The translations under genes and the position numbers were made by a program. Positions 17,273 through 24,564 of a DNA stretch of 64,000 bases are shown here, piece after piece. Position 1 is the first letter of the stretch; each line of letters begins with the position of its first letter. Source of the DNA: Anaerolinea thermophila UNI-1 (GTDB lineage Bacteria; Chloroflexota; Anaerolineae; Anaerolineales; Anaerolineaceae); assembly GCF_000199675.1 (NCBI RefSeq), contig NC_014960.1, positions 2,914,001-2,978,000 of the forward strand, given 5' to 3'. A model generated the notes under the pieces. That model had not been told where the DNA came from. It saw nothing but the letters and a program-made list of their open reading frames with translations, and did no database searches.

Positions 17273-18301
17273 ATGAAGATTATACTCCAACTGCCACAGG
17301 TAAAACGAAAAAAGCCTGCTCGTCCGAAGCGCTGTCCATATTGTCAGGGGGAGACATTCCAGCGATGGGGAGTGGAGAAAAGGCGCATCGAGGATGTCAA
17401 AGTTCGTCATGTCGAGGTGGTGAGGTATCGATGCACACGGTGCAGGCGCACCTTTCGGGACTATCCGGAGGGGGTAGGCAATGGACGGCACAGTGAACGG
17501 TTGAAGAAATTGAGTGTGATCCTGTGGTCACTGGGATTGAGTTATCGCAGGGTAGCCGGGGTGTTGAGGATCTTTGGGCTGAGGCTCAGTCATATGAGCG
17601 GGTGGCGGCATGTACAGGCAGAGGGGGAAAAGTTGATGGGGGAATTGAAATGGAAAAGCGTGCGGGTGGTGGGGGTAGATGGAGCCTGGGTGGGAGGCAA
17701 AGGAGTGATGGTGGCGGTGGATCTGGGAGATGGTAGTCTGCTGGAGGTTGCCGAGGTAGACGAGAAAGACAGCCGGGCTCTGTTCACCTGGCTGAAACGG
17801 TTGAAAGAGATGCATGACATCGGCGCCATCGTGAGCGATGATCTGGCGATCTACAAGCAACTGACCGATGAACTGGAGATAGGGCATCAGGTCTGTCAGT
17901 TTCATGTGCGGCGCTGGGTAAAGCATGCTTTGAAGGGGTTACAGGCTGAGTTGGATCCAGCCTGGCAGGGGGTGCTTGAAAAGGTCGAGGAAATCCTGCG
18001 CGACCTGCCATTGCATGGAGACCGCCTCTTACACCGCCTGTGGAAATCCCTGCCGGGCAGGAGTACACCACCGGAAGGAAAACGCACGCCCCTGGAAAAA
18101 CTCCGCGACCTGATCCTGCGCTTATCGCGTGATTGGCAACGCTATGTGGCTTTCTATGCTGATGTGGGTATTCCCTGGACCAATAATCGCACGGAACAGA
18201 TGATTGGCAGGCTCAAGAGCCGCGCCCAGCAAGCCAGGCGATATAAAACCACCGCCGGGTTGCTCCGCGGAAGCACAGTTGCCTGTCAGTTCTGGGCATG
18301 A
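17273..18301 (+). CDS. DDE transposase with N-terminal zinc-finger
   Basis: 342 residues. The N-terminus has two CxxC pairs (CPYC and CTRC, 'CTRCRRTFRDYP') typical of transposases that begin with a zinc-binding domain. The DDE residues are likely in 'VGVDGAWVGGKG' (first Asp), 'VSDDLAIYKQL' (second Asp) and 'WTNNRTEQMIGRLKSR' (Glu). 'HQVCQFHVRRWV' lies between the last two. The sequence resembles ISL3/IS66-like and MULE-like enzymes often seen in Chloroflexi and cyanobacteria; I do not assign an IS family. An AGGAG site precedes the ATG. The frame is intact and has 35-90 bp to each IS end, so the element may still be active. Confidence 0.88.
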   Translation: MKIILQLPQVKRKKPARPKRCPYCQGETFQRWGVEKRRIEDVKVRHVEVVRYRCTRCRRTFRDYPEGVGNGRHSERLKKLSVILWSLGLSYRRVAGVLRIFGLRLSHMSGWRHVQAEGEKLMGELKWKSVRVVGVDGAWVGGKGVMVAVDLGDGSLLEVAEVDEKDSRALFTWLKRLKEMHDIGAIVSDDLAIYKQLTDELEIGHQVCQFHVRRWVKHALKGLQAELDPAWQGVLEKVEEILRDLPLHGDRLLHRLWKSLPGRSTPPEGKRTPLEKLRDLILRLSRDWQRYVAFYADVGIPWTNNRTEQMIGRLKSRAQQARRYKTTAGLLRGSTVACQFWA

Positions 18302-18365
18302 GCCCTCCCGTAATTCCCTCCTCTCCCCCCGTCTTCTCTCTTCCTTCCTTTTTTCGAAAATTCGC

Positions 18366-18383
18366 CCACCAATTTTGTTACAG
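18366..18383 (-). repeat. Right terminal inverted repeat of the 1.19-kb IS
   Basis: The complement reads CTGTAACAAAATTGGTGG. It supplies the last Leu codon and stop codon of the adjoining minus-strand gene. Confidence 0.85.
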
Positions 18384-19322
18384 TCTCCCCGTTACAGTTA
18401 ACTTGAAAAAGGCTTTGATCTGGTCATCTTCAACCGCCGGGTTGTTGGGAACATCCGCCGGGACCGCCGACGGCTCCAACTGGACAGTCCTGCCAAGGGG
18501 TAAGCCCATCTTCTGAAATTCTTTGGTGAGATCCAGCGTCATCTTCTCCAGGGGGATAATCAGACGCGGCAGAATGCCCAATTTCAGCACCGTGGTCAGG
18601 TAACACTCGATGGCGCTTTCCATGTTGTTGGGTTGAAGATCGACAATCTCCAAATCCTGCAAACGTGTTTTGAGCCAGGTTTGTTGGGAGCCAGGTACAG
18701 TTCCCCATTCAAAATATCCCACGGCGTACAGTTCCAGGCAGAAACAAATCAATTCCCGCGTGGGCAAAGGAATCGTGTGCTGTTTTTCCCGATCCGTGTT
18801 GAAAGCGGTGGTTGCCGGCGGGGTATAGTGAGTGCTGATTCCGGGAACGTTTTCTTTCGTCTCGCCAATCACCAGTTGCTTTTGGGAAACCAAGTAACGC
18901 TCGATGAGGGGCAATAATTCGTCAATCACATCCCTGGAAGGACAATCTATGCCCATACAGCCTTTGAGATGCAGAGCAAACCGCTGAGGGGAAAGTTTGC
19001 CCAATTCTGGCGGTAAATTGAAAACACTGCCCGGGAAAAAATCAATGGCAACTTCGCTCAACTGCAAACAAAAATTCAATCCGATGGGTACAGGCGCTCC
19101 CAGGATGGGCAACAGTTCCTGCTCGGTAAAGAGCGGATTTTTTGCCTTCAGCACCTTTTCATCCACCTCGAACTTTGCACAAAACATCTCCACATGATTG
19201 TGAAAAAAAGGTGTGGCGTAATTGAACAGAGACGGACGCTGGCGCATGATGTGACGCACCACACGATTGATTCCGTTCTCATGAACGGCGCCGAACAGAT
19301 CAGAACGATCGGTAAACGGCAT
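18378..19322 (-). CDS. Unrecognised protein, first gene of the unknown cassette; 3' end formed by IS
   Basis: 314 residues from the ATG at 19322, which has GGAGGT five bases upstream; an ATG at 19334 overlaps that ribosome binding site and is less likely. The N-terminal helix (ENGINRVVRHIMRQRPSLFN) precedes strand-rich sequence 'IGLNFCLQLSEVAIDFFPGS', 'LPPELGKLSPQRFALHLKGC' and a Cys pair GCMGIDCP. A second such block occurs around residues 195-270 ('CFCLELYAVGYFEWG'). No signal peptide is seen. The pattern of an opening amphipathic helix and long strands is similar to the next gene. The last two codons (Leu, stop) come from the IS end, so the original C-terminus was probably different. I do not recognise a family. 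Confidence 0.6.
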   Translation of the reverse strand: MPFTDRSDLFGAVHENGINRVVRHIMRQRPSLFNYATPFFHNHVEMFCAKFEVDEKVLKAKNPLFTEQELLPILGAPVPIGLNFCLQLSEVAIDFFPGSVFNLPPELGKLSPQRFALHLKGCMGIDCPSRDVIDELLPLIERYLVSQKQLVIGETKENVPGISTHYTPPATTAFNTDREKQHTIPLPTRELICFCLELYAVGYFEWGTVPGSQQTWLKTRLQDLEIVDLQPNNMESAIECYLTTVLKLGILPRLIIPLEKMTLDLTKEFQKMGLPLGRTVQLEPSAVPADVPNNPAVEDDQIKAFFKLTVTGRL

Positions 19323-19334
19323 AACGACCTCCAT

Positions 19335-19850
19335 TTTTCAACAGCAGGGTAAGGAAATAGCCCTCTCAACTATGAGAAAGTTGACCTGTTCGACTTTGTT
19401 TTGAAGTTTGCATGGGAACTTGTTGAAGAATCAAAAAACGCAGGAAATTCCTGCGCGTTTTTCATCCGATCCTGAAGAAACAACCGGTCGAACAATTGAC
19501 TATTTTTATCATATATATAATAATACTATAAGTTTTCAAGAAATTCAATCTTATTTTTTGAACTTTGGGAGAAATAATGGTAACAAACCGGGTATTCCTG
19601 TAAAAAAGGATTTCAGGCCATCCTGAAGATCTCCCTATAAAGCAATTTCTATCTCATAAAAGTTGTCAAAGGAAGCAAATTGATCGCATTCTCCATCTAA
19701 AATAACAGATGGGAAAAGGTCAATTTCCACGCATACCAATAAAACGATCCCCCGTCCTTCCAGAAGTGACATCGGTATCTGAAAACAACTTTTTAGTACA
19801 TGGTTCCTCCATAAAACCCTAATTCTTTTCTTAACTCCACAAAAGAATCC
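19335..19850. other. Non-coding AT-rich spacer
   Basis: About 500 bp without a credible gene. It holds a bidirectional terminator (19433-19462), an AT-only run around 19507-19530, and a small hairpin TTCAGG/CCTGAA (19612-19627). Nothing else is recognised. Confidence 0.6.
19433..19462. terminator. Bidirectional Rho-independent terminator
   Basis: An A-run, then GCAGG, loop, CCTGC and a T-run. It has U-tracts in both directions but no obvious gene reading into it from either side. Confidence 0.7.
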
Positions 19851-19857
19851 GTCAAAT

Positions 19858-19901
19858 CTTTACAAAAACTTTAGAAATGCTTCACGGCTACTTTACTCTC
19901 A
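19858..19901 (+). promoter_or_regulatory. Four tandem 11-bp repeats, response-regulator binding array
   Basis: CTTTACAAAAA (19858), CTTTAGAAATG (19869), CTTCACGGCTA (19880) and CTTTACTCTCA (19891) follow each other at exactly 11 bp, one helical turn. This is the architecture bound by OmpR/PhoB-type winged-helix regulators. It lies 54 bp upstream of the Met-rich PepSY-like gene. The same CTTTA repeat, also spaced by 11 bp, precedes the SHOCT genes at 22705. Confidence 0.75.
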
Positions 19902-19954
19902 ACCGGTAAACTGAGGGTGTAAGTTTGAAATCGATAAAAAAGGAGAAAATACAG

Positions 19955-20776
19955 ATGAACAAAACATTAGGAATTGCATTATTAGTGATTGCCGGAATCG
20001 TGCTGAGCGCATTGATCTTTGGCGCCGGCTTAATGGCAGGTCGTTTTTATAATGCCGCATTCAACTCAACCCCATTTAACAATGCGTTCTCATCAGCGCC
20101 CCGAGCAAATTGGGAAAGAAACACCCCCTATCAGGGTTATTCTATGATGGGCGGAGGCGGCATGATGGGAAACGGCAACAACATGATGTACGAATATAAC
20201 CGCCAGGGCAACAACAATGTGAAGCCCCTTTCTATCGATCAGGCAAAACAGGCTGTAGAAAATTATCTACCAAACCTGAATAACCCTGACCTTGAGACCA
20301 AAGAAATTATGATTTTTGATAATCACGCCTACGTCCGCATTATCGAAAAAAGTACTGGCATTGGCGCTATGGAGTTGCTGGTAGATCCCGTAAGCCTTGC
20401 CGTTTTCCCTGAACATGGTCCCAATATGATGTGGAATCTAAAATATGGGATGATGAGCGGATGGAATGGAATGATGGGAGGCGGCATGATGGGCGGACGC
20501 GGTATGATGAGAGGATATTACACCACCCCGGACTCAGTCTCTGCTGAAATGACCGTGACCCCGGAACAAGCCCTGGAAGCCGCTCAACAATACCTGGATC
20601 AAGAATTCCCTGGTTACACAACGGGCGAAGATGCTGAACCCTTCTATGGATACTACACCATCGATATTGTGAAAGACGGAAAAACAACCGGCATGCTCAG
20701 CGTCAATGGTTACACCAGCCAGGTATTTTTCCACTTCTGGCACGGCACCTTTATTGAAATGTCCGAGTTTGAGTAA
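19955..20776 (+). CDS. Met/Gly-rich membrane-anchored PepSY-like protein
   Basis: 273 residues from the ATG at 19955 (AAAGGAGA upstream); an earlier in-frame ATG at 19925 is less likely. One N-terminal membrane helix (about residues 6-28) is followed by an extracytoplasmic region with Met-rich runs 'MMGGGGMMGNGNNMM' and 'WNGMMGGGMMGGRGMM'. Two PepSY-like units follow the pattern 'SIDQAKQAVENYLP' and 'TPEQALEAAQQYLDQEFPG', the second ending in 'GMLSVNGYTSQVFFH'. Met clusters of this kind bind Cu(I) or Ag(I) in known copper proteins; here metal binding is inference. It precedes a two-component system and probably belongs to its regulon, given the repeat array upstream. A hairpin (20800-20827) separates it from the regulator gene. 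Confidence 0.75.
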   Translation: MNKTLGIALLVIAGIVLSALIFGAGLMAGRFYNAAFNSTPFNNAFSSAPRANWERNTPYQGYSMMGGGGMMGNGNNMMYEYNRQGNNNVKPLSIDQAKQAVENYLPNLNNPDLETKEIMIFDNHAYVRIIEKSTGIGAMELLVDPVSLAVFPEHGPNMMWNLKYGMMSGWNGMMGGGMMGGRGMMRGYYTTPDSVSAEMTVTPEQALEAAQQYLDQEFPGYTTGEDAEPFYGYYTIDIVKDGKTTGMLSVNGYTSQVFFHFWHGTFIEMSEFE

Positions 20777-20799
20777 ACCACTTCTATTTTCCACGCTTT

Positions 20800-20827
20800 C
20801 AGGGATCGACTGTTATGTCGGTCCCTG
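20800..20827 (+). terminator. Hairpin attenuator between PepSY-like gene and regulator
   Basis: CAGGGATCGAC (20800-20810) pairs with GTCGGTCCCTG (20817-20827) with one G-U pair, then TTTGT. It would allow higher expression of the first gene than of the TCS. Confidence 0.6.
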
Positions 20828-20849
20828 TTTGTATGTAAAATGAGAATAT

Positions 20850-21557
20850 ATGCTTATGAACGAGGGAAGAAAGTTGTCTCCAGCAAAGATTCTCTTAATT
20901 GACGACGAAATTTCAATCCATACGGTCGTGACGGCATACTTAAAAGCAGAAGGCTATGAGTACCAATCGGCAATGGACGGGCCTTCAGGCTTGGCAATGG
21001 CACGCTCTTTCAAACCGGATATCATTATTCTGGACGTAATGCTACCGGGCATGGACGGCATCGAACTCTTAGCTCATTTGAGGCGGGAGTCAAACGTGTA
21101 CGTCATCATGCTGACAGCGCGCTCTGAAGAAACAGACAAAATCGTTGGGCTTTCGGTCGGTGCAGATGACTATCTGACAAAGCCTTTCAGTCCACGAGAG
21201 TTAATGGCTCGTATCAAAGCGGCTCTGCGGCGATTGAATCCTCCGCCAGCCGCCACAAGTGAGACTGCCATGCTTAATTTTGCTCATGTGCGAATCGATC
21301 CATCCGCACGGCGCGTTTGGGTCAATAACACTTTGATTGACCTCACTACTGTGGAGTTTGATCTACTGCTTACGCTTGCCCAGCATCATGGCAGGGTGCT
21401 GAGTCGAGAACAATTGCTGGAAAAAGTGTGGGGGTATGATTATTATGGCGATACTCGTGTTGTCGATGTACATATCGGGCATATTCGTCAGAAACTGGGC
21501 AACAACACATGGATTGAAACCGTTCGCGGGGTAGGCTATCGCTTTGAAGACAATTAG
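20850..21557 (+). CDS. OmpR/PhoB-family response regulator
   Basis: 235 residues. The receiver domain (about 12-125) has the acidic pocket 'LLIDDE', phospho-acceptor Asp62 in 'IIILDVMLPGMDG' and Lys in 'LTKPFSPRELMARI'. The C-terminal winged helix (about 140-235) ends with the typical 'WGYDYYGDTRVVDVHIGHIRQK'. It is followed 10 bp later by the sensor kinase gene. Its probable targets are the two promoters carrying 11-bp CTTTA repeats at 19858 and 22705. The start is uncertain between 20850 and an ATG two codons later; no strong ribosome binding site is seen. Confidence 0.93.
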   Translation: MLMNEGRKLSPAKILLIDDEISIHTVVTAYLKAEGYEYQSAMDGPSGLAMARSFKPDIIILDVMLPGMDGIELLAHLRRESNVYVIMLTARSEETDKIVGLSVGADDYLTKPFSPRELMARIKAALRRLNPPPAATSETAMLNFAHVRIDPSARRVWVNNTLIDLTTVEFDLLLTLAQHHGRVLSREQLLEKVWGYDYYGDTRVVDVHIGHIRQKLGNNTWIETVRGVGYRFEDN

Positions 21558-21567
21558 AGGTGGTCTT

Positions 21568-22710
21568 ATGCTCACACTTTTCCGTAGACATCTCGCCTGG
21601 AAATTATTCCTTTCCTATGTAATTGTGGTACTGGTTGGAGTAGTGGTACTTGCAACGGCTACCAGTTTTTCTGTTCCGGCGGCTTTTGAACGGCATATGG
21701 CAGGAATGAGCGCAATGATGCCAGGCATGATGGGCAATTCTCATTCAATGGAGATGGAATTATTTGCCAACTACCGGGCATCTGTCACAGAAGCACTTTC
21801 TCTGGCTGTGATTACGGCATTAATCGCGGCTGTAGTGGCAAGTTATTTCATCAGCCGTCAGGTGGTCAACCCAATCCGTACCATGATGAATCTCAGCCAT
21901 CGCATCGCAGAAGGAGAATACAAAGAAAGGTTAACAATCTCCGGAGATTTATCTCAATTGGATGAACTGGATCAACTGGCGCTCAGTTTTAACCAGATGG
22001 CAGATAAGTTGGAAAAGACCGAAACCATGCGCAGGCAGTTAATTGGCGACGTAGCCCACGAACTGCGTACGCCGCTGGCTGCAATTAAAGGGTATATAGA
22101 AGGACTGATGGATGGAGTAATCCCTGCCGAAGGAAACACTTACCAGCAAATCCACGACGAAATCAATCGCTTGCAACGTTTAGTAGATGACTTACAGGAA
22201 CTCAGTCGAGTAGAATCTGGTGCATTCCATCTCAAACCCGAATTGGTTTCACTCTCTGATTTAATGGATACTATCCAGAATATATTTGTTCCTCAATTTA
22301 TCCATAAGGGGATACAATTTCAAATCCAAATCGAGCCTAACCTTCCACCGGTTCTGATCGATAAAGACCGCATTCTACAGGTATTGACCAATCTGGTCGG
22401 GAATGCACTGCAATATACCCCCAGCGGTGGAAAAGTCACCGTTCAAATAAGCAAACAACGAACGGAAATCTTAATTTCTGTGTCTGATACCGGTATAGGA
22501 ATATCTCCCGAGCATTTGCCTTTCATTTTCAATCGCTTTTACCGCACGGATAAATCCAGAGCCCGAGCCAGCGGAGGAAGCGGAATTGGCTTGACAATTG
22601 CTCAAGCACTGGTGAAAGCGCATCATGGACGCATTTGGGCAGAAAGTGGCGGCGAAGGTAAAGGCAGCACGTTTTATTTCACTCTGCCTATTCCCAAAAA
22701 GAATCTTTAA
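21568..22710 (+). CDS. Sensor histidine kinase with Met-rich extracytoplasmic loop
   Basis: 380 residues from the ATG at 21568, preceded by AGAGGTGG. Two membrane helices (about 12-33 and 77-97) flank a short loop rich in Met (HMAGMSAMMPGMMGNSHSME). HAMP (about 98-150), HisKA with the phospho-acceptor His in 'GDVAHELRTPLAAIKGY', and HATPase with 'NLVGNALQYTPSGG' and 'DTGIGISPEHLPFIFNRFYR' follow. The loop is too small for a folded ligand domain, so direct metal sensing through Met sulfurs is plausible. This fits the Met-rich PepSY-like neighbour. Which metal (copper, silver or other) is not determined by sequence. Confidence 0.92.
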   Translation: MLTLFRRHLAWKLFLSYVIVVLVGVVVLATATSFSVPAAFERHMAGMSAMMPGMMGNSHSMEMELFANYRASVTEALSLAVITALIAAVVASYFISRQVVNPIRTMMNLSHRIAEGEYKERLTISGDLSQLDELDQLALSFNQMADKLEKTETMRRQLIGDVAHELRTPLAAIKGYIEGLMDGVIPAEGNTYQQIHDEINRLQRLVDDLQELSRVESGAFHLKPELVSLSDLMDTIQNIFVPQFIHKGIQFQIQIEPNLPPVLIDKDRILQVLTNLVGNALQYTPSGGKVTVQISKQRTEILISVSDTGIGISPEHLPFIFNRFYRTDKSRARASGGSGIGLTIAQALVKAHHGRIWAESGGEGKGSTFYFTLPIPKKNL

Positions 22711-22726
22711 CAAATCTTTACAAAAG
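22705..22726 (+). promoter_or_regulatory. Two tandem 11-bp CTTTA repeats upstream of SHOCT genes
   Basis: CTTTAACAAAT (22705-22715) and CTTTACAAAAG (22716-22726) are adjacent. A 15-bp stretch CAAATCTTTACAAAA is identical to 19853-19867. A TATGAT box is at 22754-22759. The repeats overlap the end of the kinase gene. Confidence 0.72.
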
Positions 22727-22819
22727 ATTCAAGGAAAATCCATCTTCTCCCATTATGATCAAAGTGTACAGTTCAAACATATCATTTTGAGTACAAATAC
22801 TTAAACGAAAGGAGAAGGA

Positions 22820-23068
22820 ATGATGTTTTGTGGATTTGGTAACTTCGGAGGATTTGGATGGATTGGCATGATCCTGAATCTGGTCATTACGATTGGTTTG
22901 CTGGTTGGTCTGATATTACTGGTAGTGTGGGCAGTACGGCGGCTCAGTGAAAGCGGTGTCCAGAGCACATCGAGTCAAACTGCCCGCGATATCGCTCAGG
23001 CTCGTTATGCCAGAGGGGAAATCTCGCGAGAAGAATATCAGCAAATTATCTCGGACCTGAGTCGTTAG
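22820..23068 (+). CDS. Small membrane protein with SHOCT domain
   Basis: 82 residues. A Gly/Phe-rich start (CGFGNFGGFGWIGM) is followed by one membrane helix (about 18-42) and a cytoplasmic SHOCT motif 'ARYARGEISREEYQQIISDL'. SHOCT is a short oligomerisation motif frequently found at the C-terminus of small membrane proteins. AAAGGAGAAGGA precedes the start. It is paired with a similar gene 10 bp downstream and follows a two-component system; the upstream 11-bp repeats suggest control by that system. Function unknown. Confidence 0.85.
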   Translation: MMFCGFGNFGGFGWIGMILNLVITIGLLVGLILLVVWAVRRLSESGVQSTSSQTARDIAQARYARGEISREEYQQIISDLSR

Positions 23069-23078
23069 GAGGTGTAAC

Positions 23079-23297
23079 ATGATGGGATTTGGAATGATAG
23101 GCGGTATGATTTTGTTTTGGGGACTTCTCATTCTCCTGGCAGTTCTGCTCATAAAAGGGTTGTTCCATTCAAATCAAACGGTCGGTAACAACCGATCCAG
23201 CACTACCCTCTCACCACGAGAAATCCTTGAACAGCGTTATGCCAGAGGTGAAATCACTCGAGAGCAGTTCCTGCAGATGCAGAAAGATCTTCAATAA
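23079..23297 (+). CDS. Second small membrane SHOCT protein
   Basis: 72 residues, AGGAGGTGTAAC upstream. It begins with a Met/Gly-rich membrane segment (MMGFGMIGGMILFWGLLILL) and ends with SHOCT 'EQRYARGEITREQFLQMQKDL'. It shares the 'RYARGEI(S/T)RE' core with its neighbour, so the two are likely tandem duplicates. A strong terminator follows. Confidence 0.85.
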   Translation: MMGFGMIGGMILFWGLLILLAVLLIKGLFHSNQTVGNNRSSTTLSPREILEQRYARGEITREQFLQMQKDLQ

Positions 23298-23312
23298 GGA
23301 CCCTTCAAACCA

Positions 23313-23355
23313 AAAAATATGACTCCGCTACAAATCTGGGCGGAGTCATATTTTT
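23313..23355. terminator. Strong bidirectional terminator after SHOCT genes
   Basis: AAAAATATGACTCCGC (23313-23328) is perfectly complementary to GCGGAGTCATATTTTT (23340-23355), with an 11-nt loop and a T-run. Confidence 0.9.
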
Positions 23356-23360
23356 GTCAG

Positions 23361-24282
23361 AATGCTCTGTTGCAAAGATAGGTTAGGAAGAGATACACCT
23401 AGCGGTGTATGTTGTAGACCAGTCCTTTGATAATCGGTTCTCGGTTTTGCAGGCTGCGTTTCCGCGAGCGGATGGCTTGCCCGAATTTGCGCTTGATGAC
23501 CGAATTCACGGTTTCGGTCTTCCAGCGTTGACCATAGAGACCATCCAGGCGAGCCGCAGAGACAAGCTCGCTTCTTGCTCGTCGTTCAGGGGCCAGCAAA
23601 TTTCCACCTCGCCGAACGGGTGGAATCAAGTCTTGAGGCCGGACAGTCCGACCATCGAACCCTGAATCGGCCAGCAAGACCCAAGCCCGACGTTTGGCAA
23701 ACCGCCTGGCTTTGCGGCGCAGATAGCCCAGATAAGGGGCATCGCTACCTGGACCCCAGCCGGATTGCATCGCAAGGATGAATTGCGAGACAATTCCAAC
23801 GGCATAAACGCCCTTCGCCCAGTGGCGATAGGCTTTTCCCGAACGGCTTTGGTAGTAAGAACTGGCCGGGCCGGGTGAGAAGCCGGTACTATCGGCAGCC
23901 ACCCCTTCTTCTTCAGGCCGTCCGATTTCCTCGAGCAAGGTCTCGTTCATGCGCATCCAATCCGCTTTGCGTATCTTGGCGTAGGTACGTTGCAGGGTCG
24001 TATGATCGGGAACACGCGGTAATTCCAGCTCCTTACCAACCGCATCGCTTGCCAGCAGCCATTCTTCCATGTCGCGATAGCTGAGATTCAGGTAGAACAT
24101 CAACAAAACACAGGCCCCCAACTGCGGCAACGTGAAGTGATGGGGACTCTTGGCATGTGAATACATCGGTAATGCTTGTTTGGCAAGCCGGTAGGCGATC
24201 CTCGCCACTCGGACGTATCTGCTTTCTCGTGTGGTCATACCGTATGTTTACCACATTTCAACCATGATTGCAACAGAGCATT
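23361..24282 (-). mobile_element. Complete IS with DDE_Tnp_1 transposase, 922 bp, 5-bp target duplication
   Basis: Terminal inverted repeats AATGCTCTGTTGCAA (23361-23375) and TTGCAACAGAGCATT (24268-24282) are perfect for 15 bp. The pentamer GTCAG flanks both sides (23356-23360 and 24283-24287), the expected target duplication. It sits immediately after the SHOCT terminator, so it breaks no gene. Confidence 0.92.
23399..24238 (-). CDS. IS4/IS5-like DDE transposase
   Basis: 279 residues. A helical N-terminus with 'FTLPQLGACVLLMFYLNLSYRD' precedes the DDE core: 'AADSTGFSPG' (first Asp), 'LLADSGFDGRTV' (second Asp) and 'YGQRWKTETVNSVIKRKFG' (Y-x2-R-x3-E motif with the Glu). The Y(2)R(3)E(6)K signature is typical of IS4/IS5-superfamily enzymes (DDE_Tnp_1). 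The frame is intact, and the target duplication and identical ends suggest recent insertion. Confidence 0.92.
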   Translation of the reverse strand: MTTRESRYVRVARIAYRLAKQALPMYSHAKSPHHFTLPQLGACVLLMFYLNLSYRDMEEWLLASDAVGKELELPRVPDHTTLQRTYAKIRKADWMRMNETLLEEIGRPEEEGVAADSTGFSPGPASSYYQSRSGKAYRHWAKGVYAVGIVSQFILAMQSGWGPGSDAPYLGYLRRKARRFAKRRAWVLLADSGFDGRTVRPQDLIPPVRRGGNLLAPERRARSELVSAARLDGLYGQRWKTETVNSVIKRKFGQAIRSRKRSLQNREPIIKGLVYNIHR

Positions 24283-24308
24283 GTCAGAACATAATGGCCA
24301 AGACATGC

Positions 24309-24325
24309 GCCCGGCAGGATTCGAA
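24309..24325 (-). repeat. 17-bp copy of the tRNA 3' part (possible attachment-site remnant)
   Basis: GCCCGGCAGGATTCGAA is identical to 24391-24407 within the tRNA gene, covering part of the T-arm and acceptor end. Such short copies of tRNA 3' ends mark integration sites of tRNA-targeting elements; a decayed tRNA duplicate is an alternative. Confidence 0.5.
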
Positions 24326-24387
24326 TACTATCCCTCGACGGGACCTCGACCAAGTTCAGGGAAAAAGTTCAGGTTAAATAAAAAGAG

Positions 24388-24459
24388 TGGGCCCGGCAGG
24401 ATTCGAACCTGCGACCAAGCGGTTATGAGCCGCGCGCTCTGCCGCTGAGCTACGGGCCC
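24388..24459 (-). tRNA. tRNA with CAU anticodon (Met, or Ile2 if lysidine-modified)
   Basis: 72 nt folds as a cloverleaf. The acceptor stem is GGGCCCG/CGGGCCC with discriminator A. The D-arm region reads TAGCTCAGCGGCAGAGC, the anticodon loop CTCATAA sits on a GCGG/CCGC stem, and the T-arm is GCAGG-TTCGAAT-CCTGC. CCA is not encoded. A CAU anticodon serves elongator Met, initiator Met or the TilS-modified Ile2. The first pair is G-C, so it is not an initiator. The GGCTCATAACC context also occurs in Ile2 tRNAs, so this cannot be settled by eye. A short T-run follows the 3' end. Confidence 0.93.
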
Positions 24460-24564
24460 CCCCGTTCGCTCACCCCAATTATAACAGAATCCTCAAGCCT
24501 TTTTTCCGGGATTCGGGTAGAATGAAAAAAAAAGCCTGTGTTTGTGTTTCCAGAAGGAGGAAGG

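Larger units (their letters stand above)
17192..18383 (+). mobile_element. Complete insertion sequence, about 1192 bp
   Basis: Both ends carry inverted repeats: CTGTAACAAACTTGGTGG at 17192-17209 and the complement of CTGTAACAAAATTGGTGG at 18366-18383 (17 of 18 identical). Similarity continues more weakly inward (AAAAAAGGAAGG). A single transposase gene fills the element. No clean direct target repeat is seen; the flanks share only an imperfect CTCCC(C)GTTAC. The element sits exactly between two genes of an unrecognised minus-strand cassette. Confidence 0.85.

Noticed and set aside
17168..17491. N-terminal extension of the second cassette gene into the IS
   Set aside because: It reads through IS DNA on the opposite strand; the ATG at 17167 has a proper ribosome site.
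19408..19626. Small plus-strand frame of 72 codons
   Set aside because: It contains a Rho-independent terminator within its first third and has no ribosome binding site.
19858..19901. CRISPR-like array
   Set aside because: Repeats are 11 bp with no spacers; they fit response-regulator sites. No CRISPR repeats or cas genes were seen in the window.
24388..24459. Initiator tRNA-fMet
   Set aside because: The first acceptor pair is a normal G-C pair and the anticodon stem lacks the three G-C pairs of initiators.
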